12,273 nt of DNA, from the NCBI GenBank assembly GCA_964432875.1, contig CAYSPJ010000141.1, positions 1 through 12,273 on the forward strand. Direction: 5' to 3'. Numbering within the stretch: position 1 is the first letter of the stretch; each line of letters opens with the position of its first letter. The DNA is from JACJYE01 sp964432875. Lineage in GTDB: Bacteria > Bacteroidota > Bacteroidia > Chitinophagales > Saprospiraceae. Under the pieces are notes generated by a model. It saw only the letters and a program-made list of their open reading frames with translations. It ran no database searches and was not told the origin of the DNA. Below are positions 6,167-12,273 of the stretch, one piece after another. A program made the position numbers and the translations under genes.

Positions 6167-7471
6167 ATGTTGGACCAACAGCAACTCACCCAGTGGAAAC
6201 AGCAATGGCGGCGGCAAGTAGCCGACAGTATCGCCGAGGCCCTGAGCGCCGTAGAAGAGCGCCTGCCGGATTATTGCCCGAAGTTCAAGGCGCTGATCGC
6301 CTTGCGCGGGCAGCTCAACGATGCCAATAGCAACCGCATCATGGGGGTGCTATCCAGCGAAGCGCTGCAGTTGGAGTACAACCGCATCCGTAAAGGCTTG
6401 CTGGATTTGATTGAGGGTTTGGAAGTGGAAGACTTCCTGCCGCAGCCCTTGGCTGCGGGGGCCTCGCCGCAACGCGGGCTGCTGCTGCACAAAATCCCCG
6501 GCAAGATGGAAGTGCAGCGGGAAACGACTTGTATCATCCGCCTGGCTTACGACCAAGCCGTCATCGCCCGCGATATCGAACTAGACGAGGACGTGGAGGT
6601 CAAACCCATCACCGTGTCCAAAGTCATGCATGCCGAGCTGATCGACCCGAACAGCGAGCCGGCATTTTCCATCCGCAGTTTTTCCGACGAGGAGCAGTTT
6701 CTACAAGCCGGCGAATATACCGAGTGGAAATTCTTCGTGCGCCCGCTGCGCCCAGGCGCTTTTACGCTACTAATCAAAGTATCGGTGGTCGAGCGCGTCG
6801 AGGGGCAGGACCGCCGCCGCAACCTCAGTTGGGAGGAAAGCGTGCAAGTCGTCACTCAAGCGGTGGAGGAAGAAGCTGCTTTTCAAGCCTCCGGCATCGT
6901 GATTGGTGCCGCGAGCCAAGCATCGGCATCTCCCCAAACCGGCGGCCCCCAGCCCGGTTTTGCCCCTCCTCTCCTGTTCGATCAGGGCCATACCCCCCAG
7001 GAGGCCATCGATTTTGACCAATACGTCAACCCATCTATGCCAGTACCGCCGCCAGCGCCGGCCCCATCGATCCCGCGCTCGCAGCCCTCGCCGTCAGCCC
7101 GGCCGCGGCGCATCAATATCCGCCGGCTTTCCATCGCCGCCACGGTCTTGCTGGCAATCGGGCTTGGTTTGTTCTATGTCCCCAGTTTTTATTCGAGCAA
7201 CAAGCTGCCTACGGAGCCGACGCCCAGCTTTTTGGAAAAAGAAGAAATCGGCAAGCTTCGGGAGCGCTTCCCGAGCGGGCCTTCCAGCAAGGCAGAGCTG
7301 GAAGAGTATATCCGGGAATCGCCCCTGGAAGTCGATGCTGAATCGGCTTGGTGGGAAATGGCCAAGCAGGCCGACGATTCCACCGCCTACCAGAAATATC
7401 TGGAGCAATACCCGGATGGCAGGTATGCCAAGGAAGCCCGGCGTAGGCTGGGCCCGGCAACAGAAGAATAG
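6167..7471 (+). CDS. Membrane-anchored EAD11 protein with beta domain and repeat-like tail
   Basis: 434 residues from the first base after the gap; the true start could lie in the gap. Order of parts: residues about 11-90 resemble effector-associated domain 11 (IALRGQLNDANSNRIMGVLS, then LEYNRIRKGLLDLIEGL), a small helical adaptor known from bacterial NTP-dependent conflict systems, where matching EADs bring sensor and effector together. Residues about 103-232 form a beta-rich domain (KMEVQRETTCIIRLAYD, EEQFLQAGEYTEWKFFVRPL) often seen beside such adaptors in Bacteroidota. A proline-rich linker (255-315) and an arginine cluster (RPRRINIRR) lead to a membrane segment at 321-342, so the N-terminal part should be cytoplasmic and the tail periplasmic. 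The tail (350-430) ends in STAYQKYLEQYPDGRYAKEARRRL, a TPR-like unit. No catalytic domain is seen, so it looks like an adaptor or sensor. Family calls rest on remembered patterns. It converges on the thioredoxin gene with a 4-base gap. Confidence 0.8.
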   Translation: MLDQQQLTQWKQQWRRQVADSIAEALSAVEERLPDYCPKFKALIALRGQLNDANSNRIMGVLSSEALQLEYNRIRKGLLDLIEGLEVEDFLPQPLAAGASPQRGLLLHKIPGKMEVQRETTCIIRLAYDQAVIARDIELDEDVEVKPITVSKVMHAELIDPNSEPAFSIRSFSDEEQFLQAGEYTEWKFFVRPLRPGAFTLLIKVSVVERVEGQDRRRNLSWEESVQVVTQAVEEEAAFQASGIVIGAASQASASPQTGGPQPGFAPPLLFDQGHTPQEAIDFDQYVNPSMPVPPPAPAPSIPRSQPSPSARPRRINIRRLSIAATVLLAIGLGLFYVPSFYSSNKLPTEPTPSFLEKEEIGKLRERFPSGPSSKAELEEYIRESPLEVDAESAWWEMAKQADDSTAYQKYLEQYPDGRYAKEARRRLGPATEE

Positions 7472-7475
7472 CCCT

Positions 7476-8315
7476 CTACTCGCGCACTTCTTTTACAAAG
7501 CCATTGACCCCTCGCTGTTCCAATTGCTGCAGGTGTGATAGCGCCCGTTCCCGACTGTCGAAGCGGCCCAGGTAAATGCGATAGACCGTCTGCCCGGCGC
7601 TATTATCGGGGGAGAGGTGAGCCGTTTCGCCGCTGCGCTTTTCCAGTTTGGCGCTTTCACGCACCGCATTCTCATAGGAAGAAAACAAACCGGCCTGGAT
7701 GGAAAAGAAGGTTGGCTGCTGATAACTAGCGAATTGGGCCGTAGGCCCTGGCGCAGGCCGGGCAGCTGTAGGCGTAGCTCTGGCCGGGGCCTGAGCTGAT
7801 GGCACATCCGGCATCAAGGCCGGGCGCGATAGGCTGAGGATGGGGCGGGGGCTAGACAGGAGGCCCTCCTGATCCTGCGCAGCCAACTGGGGGCTGCGGT
7901 TCGCCGGGCGATCATAAGCCTGTAAGTGCTCGAGCAATGCTTCCGGCGCCAGGGCGCCTTCGTGGCGGCCCAGCAATTGCCCGCGGGCGCTGAAAGCCAG
8001 GATTGTAGGCAGCACCTTGACGGCGTATTGCTTTTGCAGCACCCGCCCTTCAGCCGCATCAACATCAATGCGCAGCGCGAGGTAATGCTCTTGCAGATAC
8101 TCGGCCAGCACCGGGTCGGTGAAGCTGTGCTGCTCCATCCACTGGCAGGGCATGCACCAGTTGGCGGCAAAGTGGATGAAATAAAGCTTGCCCTCGCTGG
8201 CAGCCTGTTGGCGTGCCTCGGCAAGGCTGCTTTCCAGGAACACGACGCTGGGAGGCGAAGCAGAAAACAAGGAGAGCGGCAGCAATAGCGCTGCCAGGCG
8301 AACTGAATATTTCAT
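7476..8315 (-). CDS. Exported thioredoxin-like protein with SPOR domain
   Basis: 279 residues. A signal peptide (MKYSVRLAALLLPLSLFSA) sends it to the periplasm. The thioredoxin-fold domain (about 25-135) has an active-site motif WCMPC (Cys54, Cys57) and the cis-proline loop VLPTIL (Pro103), so it can exchange disulfides; the KLYFIHFAANWC lead and the EQHSFTDPVLAEYL that follows fit the thioredoxin_7/DUF255-like branch. After a proline- and alanine-rich linker (about 137-200), a SPOR domain (about 203-277, SIQAGLFSSYENA ... TVYRIYLGRFDSRERA) should bind denuded glycan strands of peptidoglycan and place the enzyme at division or remodelling sites. The ATG at 8315 is chosen over the upstream TTG (8345) because the signal peptide starts there. 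It lies 90 bases downstream of the XRE gene on the same strand; co-transcription is possible. Partner proteins are unknown. Confidence 0.9.
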   Translation of the reverse strand: MKYSVRLAALLLPLSLFSASPPSVVFLESSLAEARQQAASEGKLYFIHFAANWCMPCQWMEQHSFTDPVLAEYLQEHYLALRIDVDAAEGRVLQKQYAVKVLPTILAFSARGQLLGRHEGALAPEALLEHLQAYDRPANRSPQLAAQDQEGLLSSPRPILSLSRPALMPDVPSAQAPARATPTAARPAPGPTAQFASYQQPTFFSIQAGLFSSYENAVRESAKLEKRSGETAHLSPDNSAGQTVYRIYLGRFDSRERALSHLQQLEQRGVNGFVKEVRE

Positions 8316-8405
8316 GGGATTGCGGTTTTTGGTTAATATGTTCAATCCTCTTATACGACAGTTCGCAAAAAAAGTTATATCAGGCAGAAAAATATTTATC
8401 AGAAA

Positions 8406-8921
8406 TTATTGGTGGCAGTGGCAGCGGATGAAATCCAGCAAAGCCTGGTGGTTGTCCAGTAGTTGTTGGGCAGTTTCAAAAAGTTCTTCAAACTTCATGG
8501 CGACCATCTGGAATTCTTTGCTATCCCGCTGGCCATTTAGCGAGCTGGCGCGGAAATGGAAGCAGGTGTGGATGCTGCGGATGACATCTTGAAGCTCCTC
8601 GGCGCGCAGCGCATACTGTTGCAGCATTTCCACTTCGCCGGGAGAAAATTGTTTGAAGGCATCGTGGGCTTGTTCCAGGGCTTGGCTATTGTTGAGGTCT
8701 TTCTGAGTGAGGTCTATAATTGAAACCCCAAACAAGCTGGAAAGCTTGAGCAAGTTGCAAATCTTAGGCTCCGCCGACCCATTCTCGTAGGAGGCGATAT
8801 TCCCCCGGTTGAGGCCCACGCGGCTGGCCAGTTCTTCCTGGCTCATCTTCATCCGCTTGCGGAGCAGGCGGAGGTTCTGCTGCAAGTGGATGGTAGAATT
8901 GTCCAGTCTCCTGATTTCCAT
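8406..8921 (-). CDS. XRE-family transcriptional regulator with helical C-terminal domain
   Basis: 171 residues. A Cro/C1-type helix-turn-helix occupies about 14-72 (NLRLLRKRMKMSQEELASRV, then GLNRGNIASYENGSAEPK), the normal DNA-binding core. The rest (about 80-165) is predicted largely helical with long amphipathic stretches (HDAFKQFSPGEVEMLQQYAL, MKFEELFETAQQLL) and may serve for dimerisation; it has no ligand or protease domain that I recognise. It ends CHCHQ, and a few cysteines and histidines at the C-terminus could bind metal, which is speculative. The ATG at 8921 is chosen over the TTG at 8945; an AAAGG lies about eight bases upstream of it. It is divergent from the sigma factor gene, and the shared AT-rich region holds several dyads that could be its operators. 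The target genes are not known; autoregulation, with control of the sigma factor, is the simplest guess. Confidence 0.9.
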   Translation of the reverse strand: MEIRRLDNSTIHLQQNLRLLRKRMKMSQEELASRVGLNRGNIASYENGSAEPKICNLLKLSSLFGVSIIDLTQKDLNNSQALEQAHDAFKQFSPGEVEMLQQYALRAEELQDVIRSIHTCFHFRASSLNGQRDSKEFQMVAMKFEELFETAQQLLDNHQALLDFIRCHCHQ

Positions 8922-9159
8922 TATAAACCTTTGATTTGAAAACAATTTTTTTCGATTAAAGCGGCATCTTTGCCGATGTGCTTCTCATAGATAAGTACAA
9001 CTGAAGTTGGGCTTGGTTTAAAAGTGTTAAATTTTTTAACCATTATTTTGGCAAATGCCACTAAAATGTCATAATGGACACAGTTTGCACAAATAATGAA
9101 TCTAAACAGGAAATTTTTTTTGCAAATTTGATGTTTAAACTGTAGTTTTGTAAAAAAGA
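8922..9159. promoter_or_regulatory. AT-rich divergent control region with three dyads
   Basis: Between the XRE and sigma genes. Dyads: CGGCA-TCTT-TGCCG (8962-8975), GTTAAA-TTT-TTTAAC (9026-9040) and TGGCA-AA-TGCCA (9049-9060), the last flanked by CATTAT (9041-9046) and ATAATG (9070-9075). The first and third share GGCA/TGCC half-sites. XRE regulators bind such dyads, so these are candidate operators; no binding is shown by sequence alone. Confidence 0.45.
9119..9150 (+). promoter_or_regulatory. Promoter of the sigma factor gene (TTTG-N20-TAGTTTTG)
   Basis: TTTG at 9119-9122, a 20-base spacer, and TAGTTTTG at 9143-9150 match the Bacteroidota -33/-7 consensus at both boxes. Transcription should start near 9155. 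This leaves a leader of about 5 bases for the ATG at 9160, or about 26 bases for the in-frame ATG at 9181. Confidence 0.7.
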
Positions 9160-9726
9160 ATGACACTACTGGATTCATCCATGCAAAAATCACCTGCTAT
9201 GCTATATACGGCTCAAAATCAAATGCAAGAACAACTCGATGCCATCGGGGGTTCACTTCGTGCCTTTTCACTTAAGCTCACCGGCAATGCCGTAGACGCG
9301 GAAGACCTGTATCAGGACACCGCGCTGCGCATCATCACCAACGCGGATAAATACCGGCAAGGCACCAATTTCAAAGCCTGGGCGGTAACCATCATGCGCA
9401 ATATCTTCATCAACAACTACCGCAAGAAGGTGCGTCGGAATATGATTATTGACCAGACGCCCAACAACTATTATATCAACTCCAGCGACAGAGTGGTGGA
9501 GAATGATGGCGAAACCAGCGTGGGGTTCAACGAGCTGATGAAAATGGTCAATGCGCTGCCCGATGACTTCCGCCAACCTTTTATGATGGCATACGAAGGG
9601 TTTAAGTATGACGAGATTGCCGAAGAGCTTGGCTCCCCCCTGGGTACCATCAAAAGCCGCATTTTCTTTGCCCGCAAGAAGCTGCAAAAGATGTATCAGG
9701 ATTCTATGGTCGAGCGCCGGGCATAG
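9160..9726 (+). CDS. ECF-type RNA polymerase sigma factor
   Basis: 188 residues from the ATG at 9160. Sigma region 2 lies at about 33-95 (LRAFSLKLTGNAVDAEDLYQ, then TNFKAWAVTIMRNIFINNYR), the part that binds core polymerase and melts the -10 element. Region 4 lies at about 126-180 (LPDDFRQPFMMAYEGFKYDE, GTIKSRIFFARKKL), the helix-turn-helix that reads the -35 element. Regions 1 and 3 are absent, as expected for the extracytoplasmic-function group. This branch (RQGTNFKAW, NNYRKK) is very common in Bacteroidota. The start may be the ATG at 9181, since the strong promoter puts the transcript start near 9155. No anti-sigma factor gene lies next to it, so its control is probably transcriptional, perhaps by the divergent XRE regulator (inference). 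It ends at an intrinsic terminator before the protease gene, so the two are separate transcription units. Confidence 0.95.
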   Translation: MTLLDSSMQKSPAMLYTAQNQMQEQLDAIGGSLRAFSLKLTGNAVDAEDLYQDTALRIITNADKYRQGTNFKAWAVTIMRNIFINNYRKKVRRNMIIDQTPNNYYINSSDRVVENDGETSVGFNELMKMVNALPDDFRQPFMMAYEGFKYDEIAEELGSPLGTIKSRIFFARKKLQKMYQDSMVERRA

Positions 9727-9741
9727 TTTTAAGGGCGAGGA

Positions 9742-9777
9742 AAAAAGCCAGGCAACATAATCGTTGCCTGGCTTTTT
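9742..9777. terminator. Intrinsic terminator after the sigma factor gene
   Basis: GCCAGGCAAC (9747-9756), a 6-base loop, and GTTGCCTGGC (9763-9772) form a perfect 10-bp stem, flanked by AAAAA before and TTTTT after. It sits 15 bases past the sigma stop codon and works by symmetry in both directions. Confidence 0.9.
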
Positions 9778-9798
9778 CGTTTTTATGCCGTTATGGCG

Positions 9799-9806
9799 TA
9801 TCTTTA
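9799..9806 (+). promoter_or_regulatory. Likely -7 box of the protease gene (TATCTTTA)
   Basis: TATCTTTA matches TAnnTTTG at seven of eight bases (last base A for G). The expected -33 position falls in the T-tract of the preceding terminator (TTTTCG at 9774-9779). Transcription would start near 9811, giving a leader of about 19 bases before the ATG at 9830. Confidence 0.5.
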
Positions 9807-9829
9807 CCCACTCACCTCAAACCAATTTT

Positions 9830-11710
9830 ATGAGCAAGTTGACCATTAGAAGCGGAAAAGGAGAACTGACCCTCAGGAAGAGCCAAAGGCTCGTAGGTTT
9901 GAAGACGAGCTCTGCCGAGCCAGTCGAAGATATCGAGCGCGTGCAGTCGGAACTGCACCAAAACCTGGGCGGCTTTCACGTCGTAAGCCTGAAAACGGAT
10001 GGGGGCGATATTGATGAGCGCCTGGATGAGGTGCGCCAGCAAGATGAGATAACGGTAGGCACTCATATCTACTATGCTGAAGGCAGCAACAAACCGCTGG
10101 TGGCCACCGGCGAGATTTATATCACTTTCGAAGCGGGCGTCAGCGAGGCAGAGCAGCAAATCGTGCTAGCGGAGTACAAGCTGGAAATCGTGGAGCGCCG
10201 TAGCCTCAGCCTGATCATCGCCAAGGTTACTGCCCAATCTCCCAACCCATTGAAGGTGGCTAATGCCCTCCAACAAATCTCCCTGGTGAAACAGGCAGAA
10301 CCCGATTTGGATGCCATGCTGGATGAATACAACTTCAGCCTGCCCACTGATGATTTGCTAGGGCAGCAGTGGCACCTGCGCAATACTGGCAGTATACCGG
10401 GCACTAGCTTCCGCCTCCGGCAAAATGCCGACGCCAAAGTAGCGGATGCCTGGGCACGCCTGGGCAGTCTGGGCTCTGATCGGGTCAAAATTGCCGTCAT
10501 CGATAATGGCTTTGACCTTGCGCATCCTGATTTACGCACCAAAATTTACCGCCCTTTTGACCTCTGGAACCAATCGGACCAGCTGGCAGTTGGCGACCCC
10601 CGCTTCACACACGGAACCCCCTGTGCCAGCGTAGCGCTGGCCGTCTCCAACGGGAGAGGCATCGTCGGAGCTGCCCCTAACGCATTATTTATGCCCGTAA
10701 GCGGCACCTCTTTCAGCAACCGGGCTACGGAGCAGATGTTCGACTACTGCATCGAAAATGGGGCCGACATCATCAGTTGTAGCTGGGGTACCACCGACTC
10801 CAACTTTCGCCTGGGCACCATCAAAGAAGAGGCGATTGCCCGCGCTGCCCGGCAGGGGCGCAAGGGCAAAGGCTGCATCATCCTTTTTGCTGCTGGCAAT
10901 GAGGACATTGATTTCCTCAACTTTTATGCCGCCCACCCTGATGTCATCGCCGTGGGTGCTTCTACCAGCCAGGATGTGCACGCCAACTACTCCAACCGCG
11001 GCCGGGAGCTTACAGTTTGTGCCCCTTCCAACGGAGATTGGCCCATCCTCGCCGCCCGCGCTTCCTGGGATGGAGGGCTCTCCTGGGAAACGGAGGCCTT
11101 TAAGTTTTACCGCGACGGGCGCGACCGCGGGCCGCTTTACAAACACTTCGGCGGCACTTCCAGCTCTACCCCCCTGGTAGCCGGTATCTGCGCCCTGATG
11201 CTCTCGGCGAATCCCGAGCTCACTGCCCGGGAAGTCAAGGAAATCCTGCAATCTACTGCCGATAAAATCGGCAGCCCGGCGGATTACTCCAACGGGCACT
11301 CGCTCAAGTATGGTTATGGCCGGGTGAATGCCGACAAAGCCGTGGCGGAAGCCATCCGCCGGGCCGACAAAGGCCAGCCCTTGCCGACGCCCGGCGAAAC
11401 GGCCGCACCTGCCCTGGCTAGCGGGCAGGGCTTATTCCGCTTTAGCGTGCAGCGCCAACCCTCCCAGGGCTGGGGCGTGCAGGCCGGCGTTTATGCCGAA
11501 TATGGCAACGTCCTGATCCAGGTGGAAAAGTTCCAGCGCCAGTTCCCCGCTGCCCCCGTCATCGTGAATATCAATGAGCTGGGCGGCAAGACGGTCTATA
11601 AAGTCATCCTCGGCGCTTTCAATACCCTGGATGAAGCTAAGCGCCTGCACGAACAGGTCAAAGCGGCGGGCATCAGCTCCTTTCCGGTGGATTTGTCGAA
11701 GATGGCATGA
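9830..11710 (+). CDS. Subtilisin-family (S8) serine protease with C-terminal SPOR domain
   Basis: 626 residues from the ATG at 9830; an upstream TTG frame at 9764 starts inside the terminator and is rejected. The catalytic residues are all visible: Asp225 (IAVIDNGFDLAHPDL), His261 (THGTPCASVAL), Asn357 of the oxyanion hole (AAGNED) and Ser444 (GGTSSSTPLVAG), so it should be active. Residues about 1-80 form a small beta-rich domain (LTIRSGKGELTLRKSQRLVG), and about 95-165 resemble an S8 propeptide that folds and inhibits the enzyme (GEIYITFEAGVSEAEQQ). After a linker (about 505-545) comes a SPOR domain (548-622, GWGVQAGVYAEYGN ... KTVYKVILGAFNTLDEA), a peptidoglycan-binding module. There is no visible signal peptide, lipobox or T9SS tail, so how it would reach peptidoglycan is unclear. 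Substrate unknown. It has its own promoter and is not in an operon with the sigma factor. Confidence 0.93.
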   Translation: MSKLTIRSGKGELTLRKSQRLVGLKTSSAEPVEDIERVQSELHQNLGGFHVVSLKTDGGDIDERLDEVRQQDEITVGTHIYYAEGSNKPLVATGEIYITFEAGVSEAEQQIVLAEYKLEIVERRSLSLIIAKVTAQSPNPLKVANALQQISLVKQAEPDLDAMLDEYNFSLPTDDLLGQQWHLRNTGSIPGTSFRLRQNADAKVADAWARLGSLGSDRVKIAVIDNGFDLAHPDLRTKIYRPFDLWNQSDQLAVGDPRFTHGTPCASVALAVSNGRGIVGAAPNALFMPVSGTSFSNRATEQMFDYCIENGADIISCSWGTTDSNFRLGTIKEEAIARAARQGRKGKGCIILFAAGNEDIDFLNFYAAHPDVIAVGASTSQDVHANYSNRGRELTVCAPSNGDWPILAARASWDGGLSWETEAFKFYRDGRDRGPLYKHFGGTSSSTPLVAGICALMLSANPELTAREVKEILQSTADKIGSPADYSNGHSLKYGYGRVNADKAVAEAIRRADKGQPLPTPGETAAPALASGQGLFRFSVQRQPSQGWGVQAGVYAEYGNVLIQVEKFQRQFPAAPVIVNINELGGKTVYKVILGAFNTLDEAKRLHEQVKAAGISSFPVDLSKMA

Positions 11711-12253
11711 TGCCCTGAGCTACCCGCAAGCCAGAAAAGAGACGGAACCCCTCGGCAGGTAGTTGGTTAATGAAACCATCTTCCCAATTGCATGATCCTG
11801 GTGGGCGTGGCTAATATCCTCGGCCTGGTATAAGACAACGGCAGCCCTTTCAACATCACCGCACATAGGCGCAGGTCGCCTGCCGCTACTACCTGCCTTG
11901 GCCGGCCTCCAGGCATCTACTTACTGGCTGCGCGCCAGCCAGGGCGGGCAGACGGTGGCAGAGTGGATGGCGGTGTTTAAGGCGAGGCGTAAGCACACCC
12001 ATGTTGCGCTTGTACGAGTAGGGAGAGTATCCTCGCGCACCAGCCTTCCTACATGGAAACCTTTCTTGTATACTTCCCTGCCCTCCGCTTTGCCCTGCCT
12101 GTCTTATGGAAAAAATGTTAAAGTTTTTGGCGCATCGGCACCAAAACCATATCTTGTCCCATCTTTCCGGCCCAAACGAGATAAATACGCTGAACTGCTT
12201 TTCGAATGAGATGCGGCATCGCCCCATTTTTCCATCTTCAAAACCTACTGCTC
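11711..12253. other. Spacer with a decayed gene remnant
   Basis: About 540 bases between the protease and the next gene. A degraded T9SS sorting-tail remnant takes up 11760-11981 (listed separately). Beyond it is unremarkable DNA; an imperfect hairpin, TTTTGG...CCAAAA, sits at about 12124-12146. No clear TAnnTTTG box stands before the ATG at 12254. No intrinsic terminator is seen after the protease stop. Confidence 0.5.
11760..11981 (+). pseudogene. Decayed T9SS type A sorting-tail remnant
   Basis: In one frame (11895-11981) the reading is LAGLQASTYWLRASQGGQTV and ends AVFK, which fits the end of a type A sorting domain (usual form DLAGLxAGxYWLRL...GG.TV). In another frame just upstream (from 11792), ILVGVANILGLV, a stop at 11831, then DNGSPFNITAH also fits the middle of such a domain (V.NILGQ.VY...). 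The pieces are in different frames and one is interrupted by a stop, so this looks like the eroded 3' end of a lost secreted-protein gene. The frames were joined by eye and the match is weak, so coincidence is possible. Confidence 0.45.
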
Positions 12254-12273
12254 ATGAAAAAGCTGTTTACTCT
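12254..12273 (+). CDS. Start of next gene, probably exported (3' partial)
   Basis: Only 20 bases are available: an ATG followed by codons reading KKLFT and an incomplete codon. MKK plus hydrophobic residues is the usual start of a signal peptide, so this may open a secreted or lipoprotein gene. No function can be given. Confidence 0.45.

Noticed and set aside
8921..9193. 90-codon open frame on the - strand across the XRE/sigma spacer
   Set aside because: It would cover the clear sigma promoter and is rich in AT-encoded residues, as expected by chance in this spacer.
11898..12209. 103-codon open frame on the + strand as a full gene
   Set aside because: Only its first 28 residues or so look protein-like (sorting tail); the rest is low-quality sequence, so it is treated as part of a remnant.

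Overview
The window looks like a piece of a Bacteroidota chromosome, probably from the Saprospiria-like, GC-richer end of the phylum. The clues are a secreted PKD protein with a type IX secretion (T9SS) type A sorting tail, a Bacteroidota-style effector-associated domain 11 (EAD11) protein, two proteins with C-terminal SPOR domains, and promoters of the TTTG / TAnnTTTG kind that this phylum uses. Shine-Dalgarno sites are largely absent. The genus is inference. There is one 100-N scaffold gap (6067-6166), so the sequence is a draft assembly.

Layout: (1) 1-1652, the 3' part of a large secreted T9SS/PKD protein, + strand. (2) 1653-2205, non-coding, with a dispersed palindromic repeat (two full copies, one half copy) and a second direct repeat. 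(3) 2206-3102, a FemAB/GNAT-like acyltransferase-fold protein, - strand. (4) 3103-4124, about 1 kb without a convincing long gene; it holds one possible 33-residue membrane peptide and many inverted repeats. (5) 4125-5915, lepA (elongation factor 4), - strand, with a TAnnTTTG box almost touching the start codon. (6) 5916-6166, a short spacer and the gap. (7) 6167-7471, a membrane-anchored EAD11 protein, + strand, meeting (8) 7476-8315, a periplasmic thioredoxin-SPOR protein, - strand, head to tail with (9) 8406-8921, an XRE regulator. (10) 8922-9159, an AT-rich divergent control region with several dyads. (11) 9160-9726, an ECF-type sigma factor, + strand, ended by a clear intrinsic terminator. 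(12) 9830-11710, a subtilisin-family (S8) protease with a C-terminal SPOR domain and no signal peptide. (13) 11711-12253, non-coding, with a decayed T9SS tail. (14) 12254 onward, the first codons of the next gene.

How the parts may work together: lepA and the acyltransferase look like ordinary chromosome background. From 6167 to 11710 the genes share a theme of envelope and stress: a membrane protein carrying a conflict-system adaptor domain, a periplasmic thiol protein and a protease that share the same C-terminal SPOR module, and two transcription factors (XRE and sigma) reading outward from one control region. That these form one functional unit is inference. The unusual points are the EAD11-membrane-repeat architecture, the protease that has a SPOR domain but no export signal, and the possible leaderless lepA transcript. 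No tRNA, rRNA, CRISPR array or complete insertion sequence was seen.
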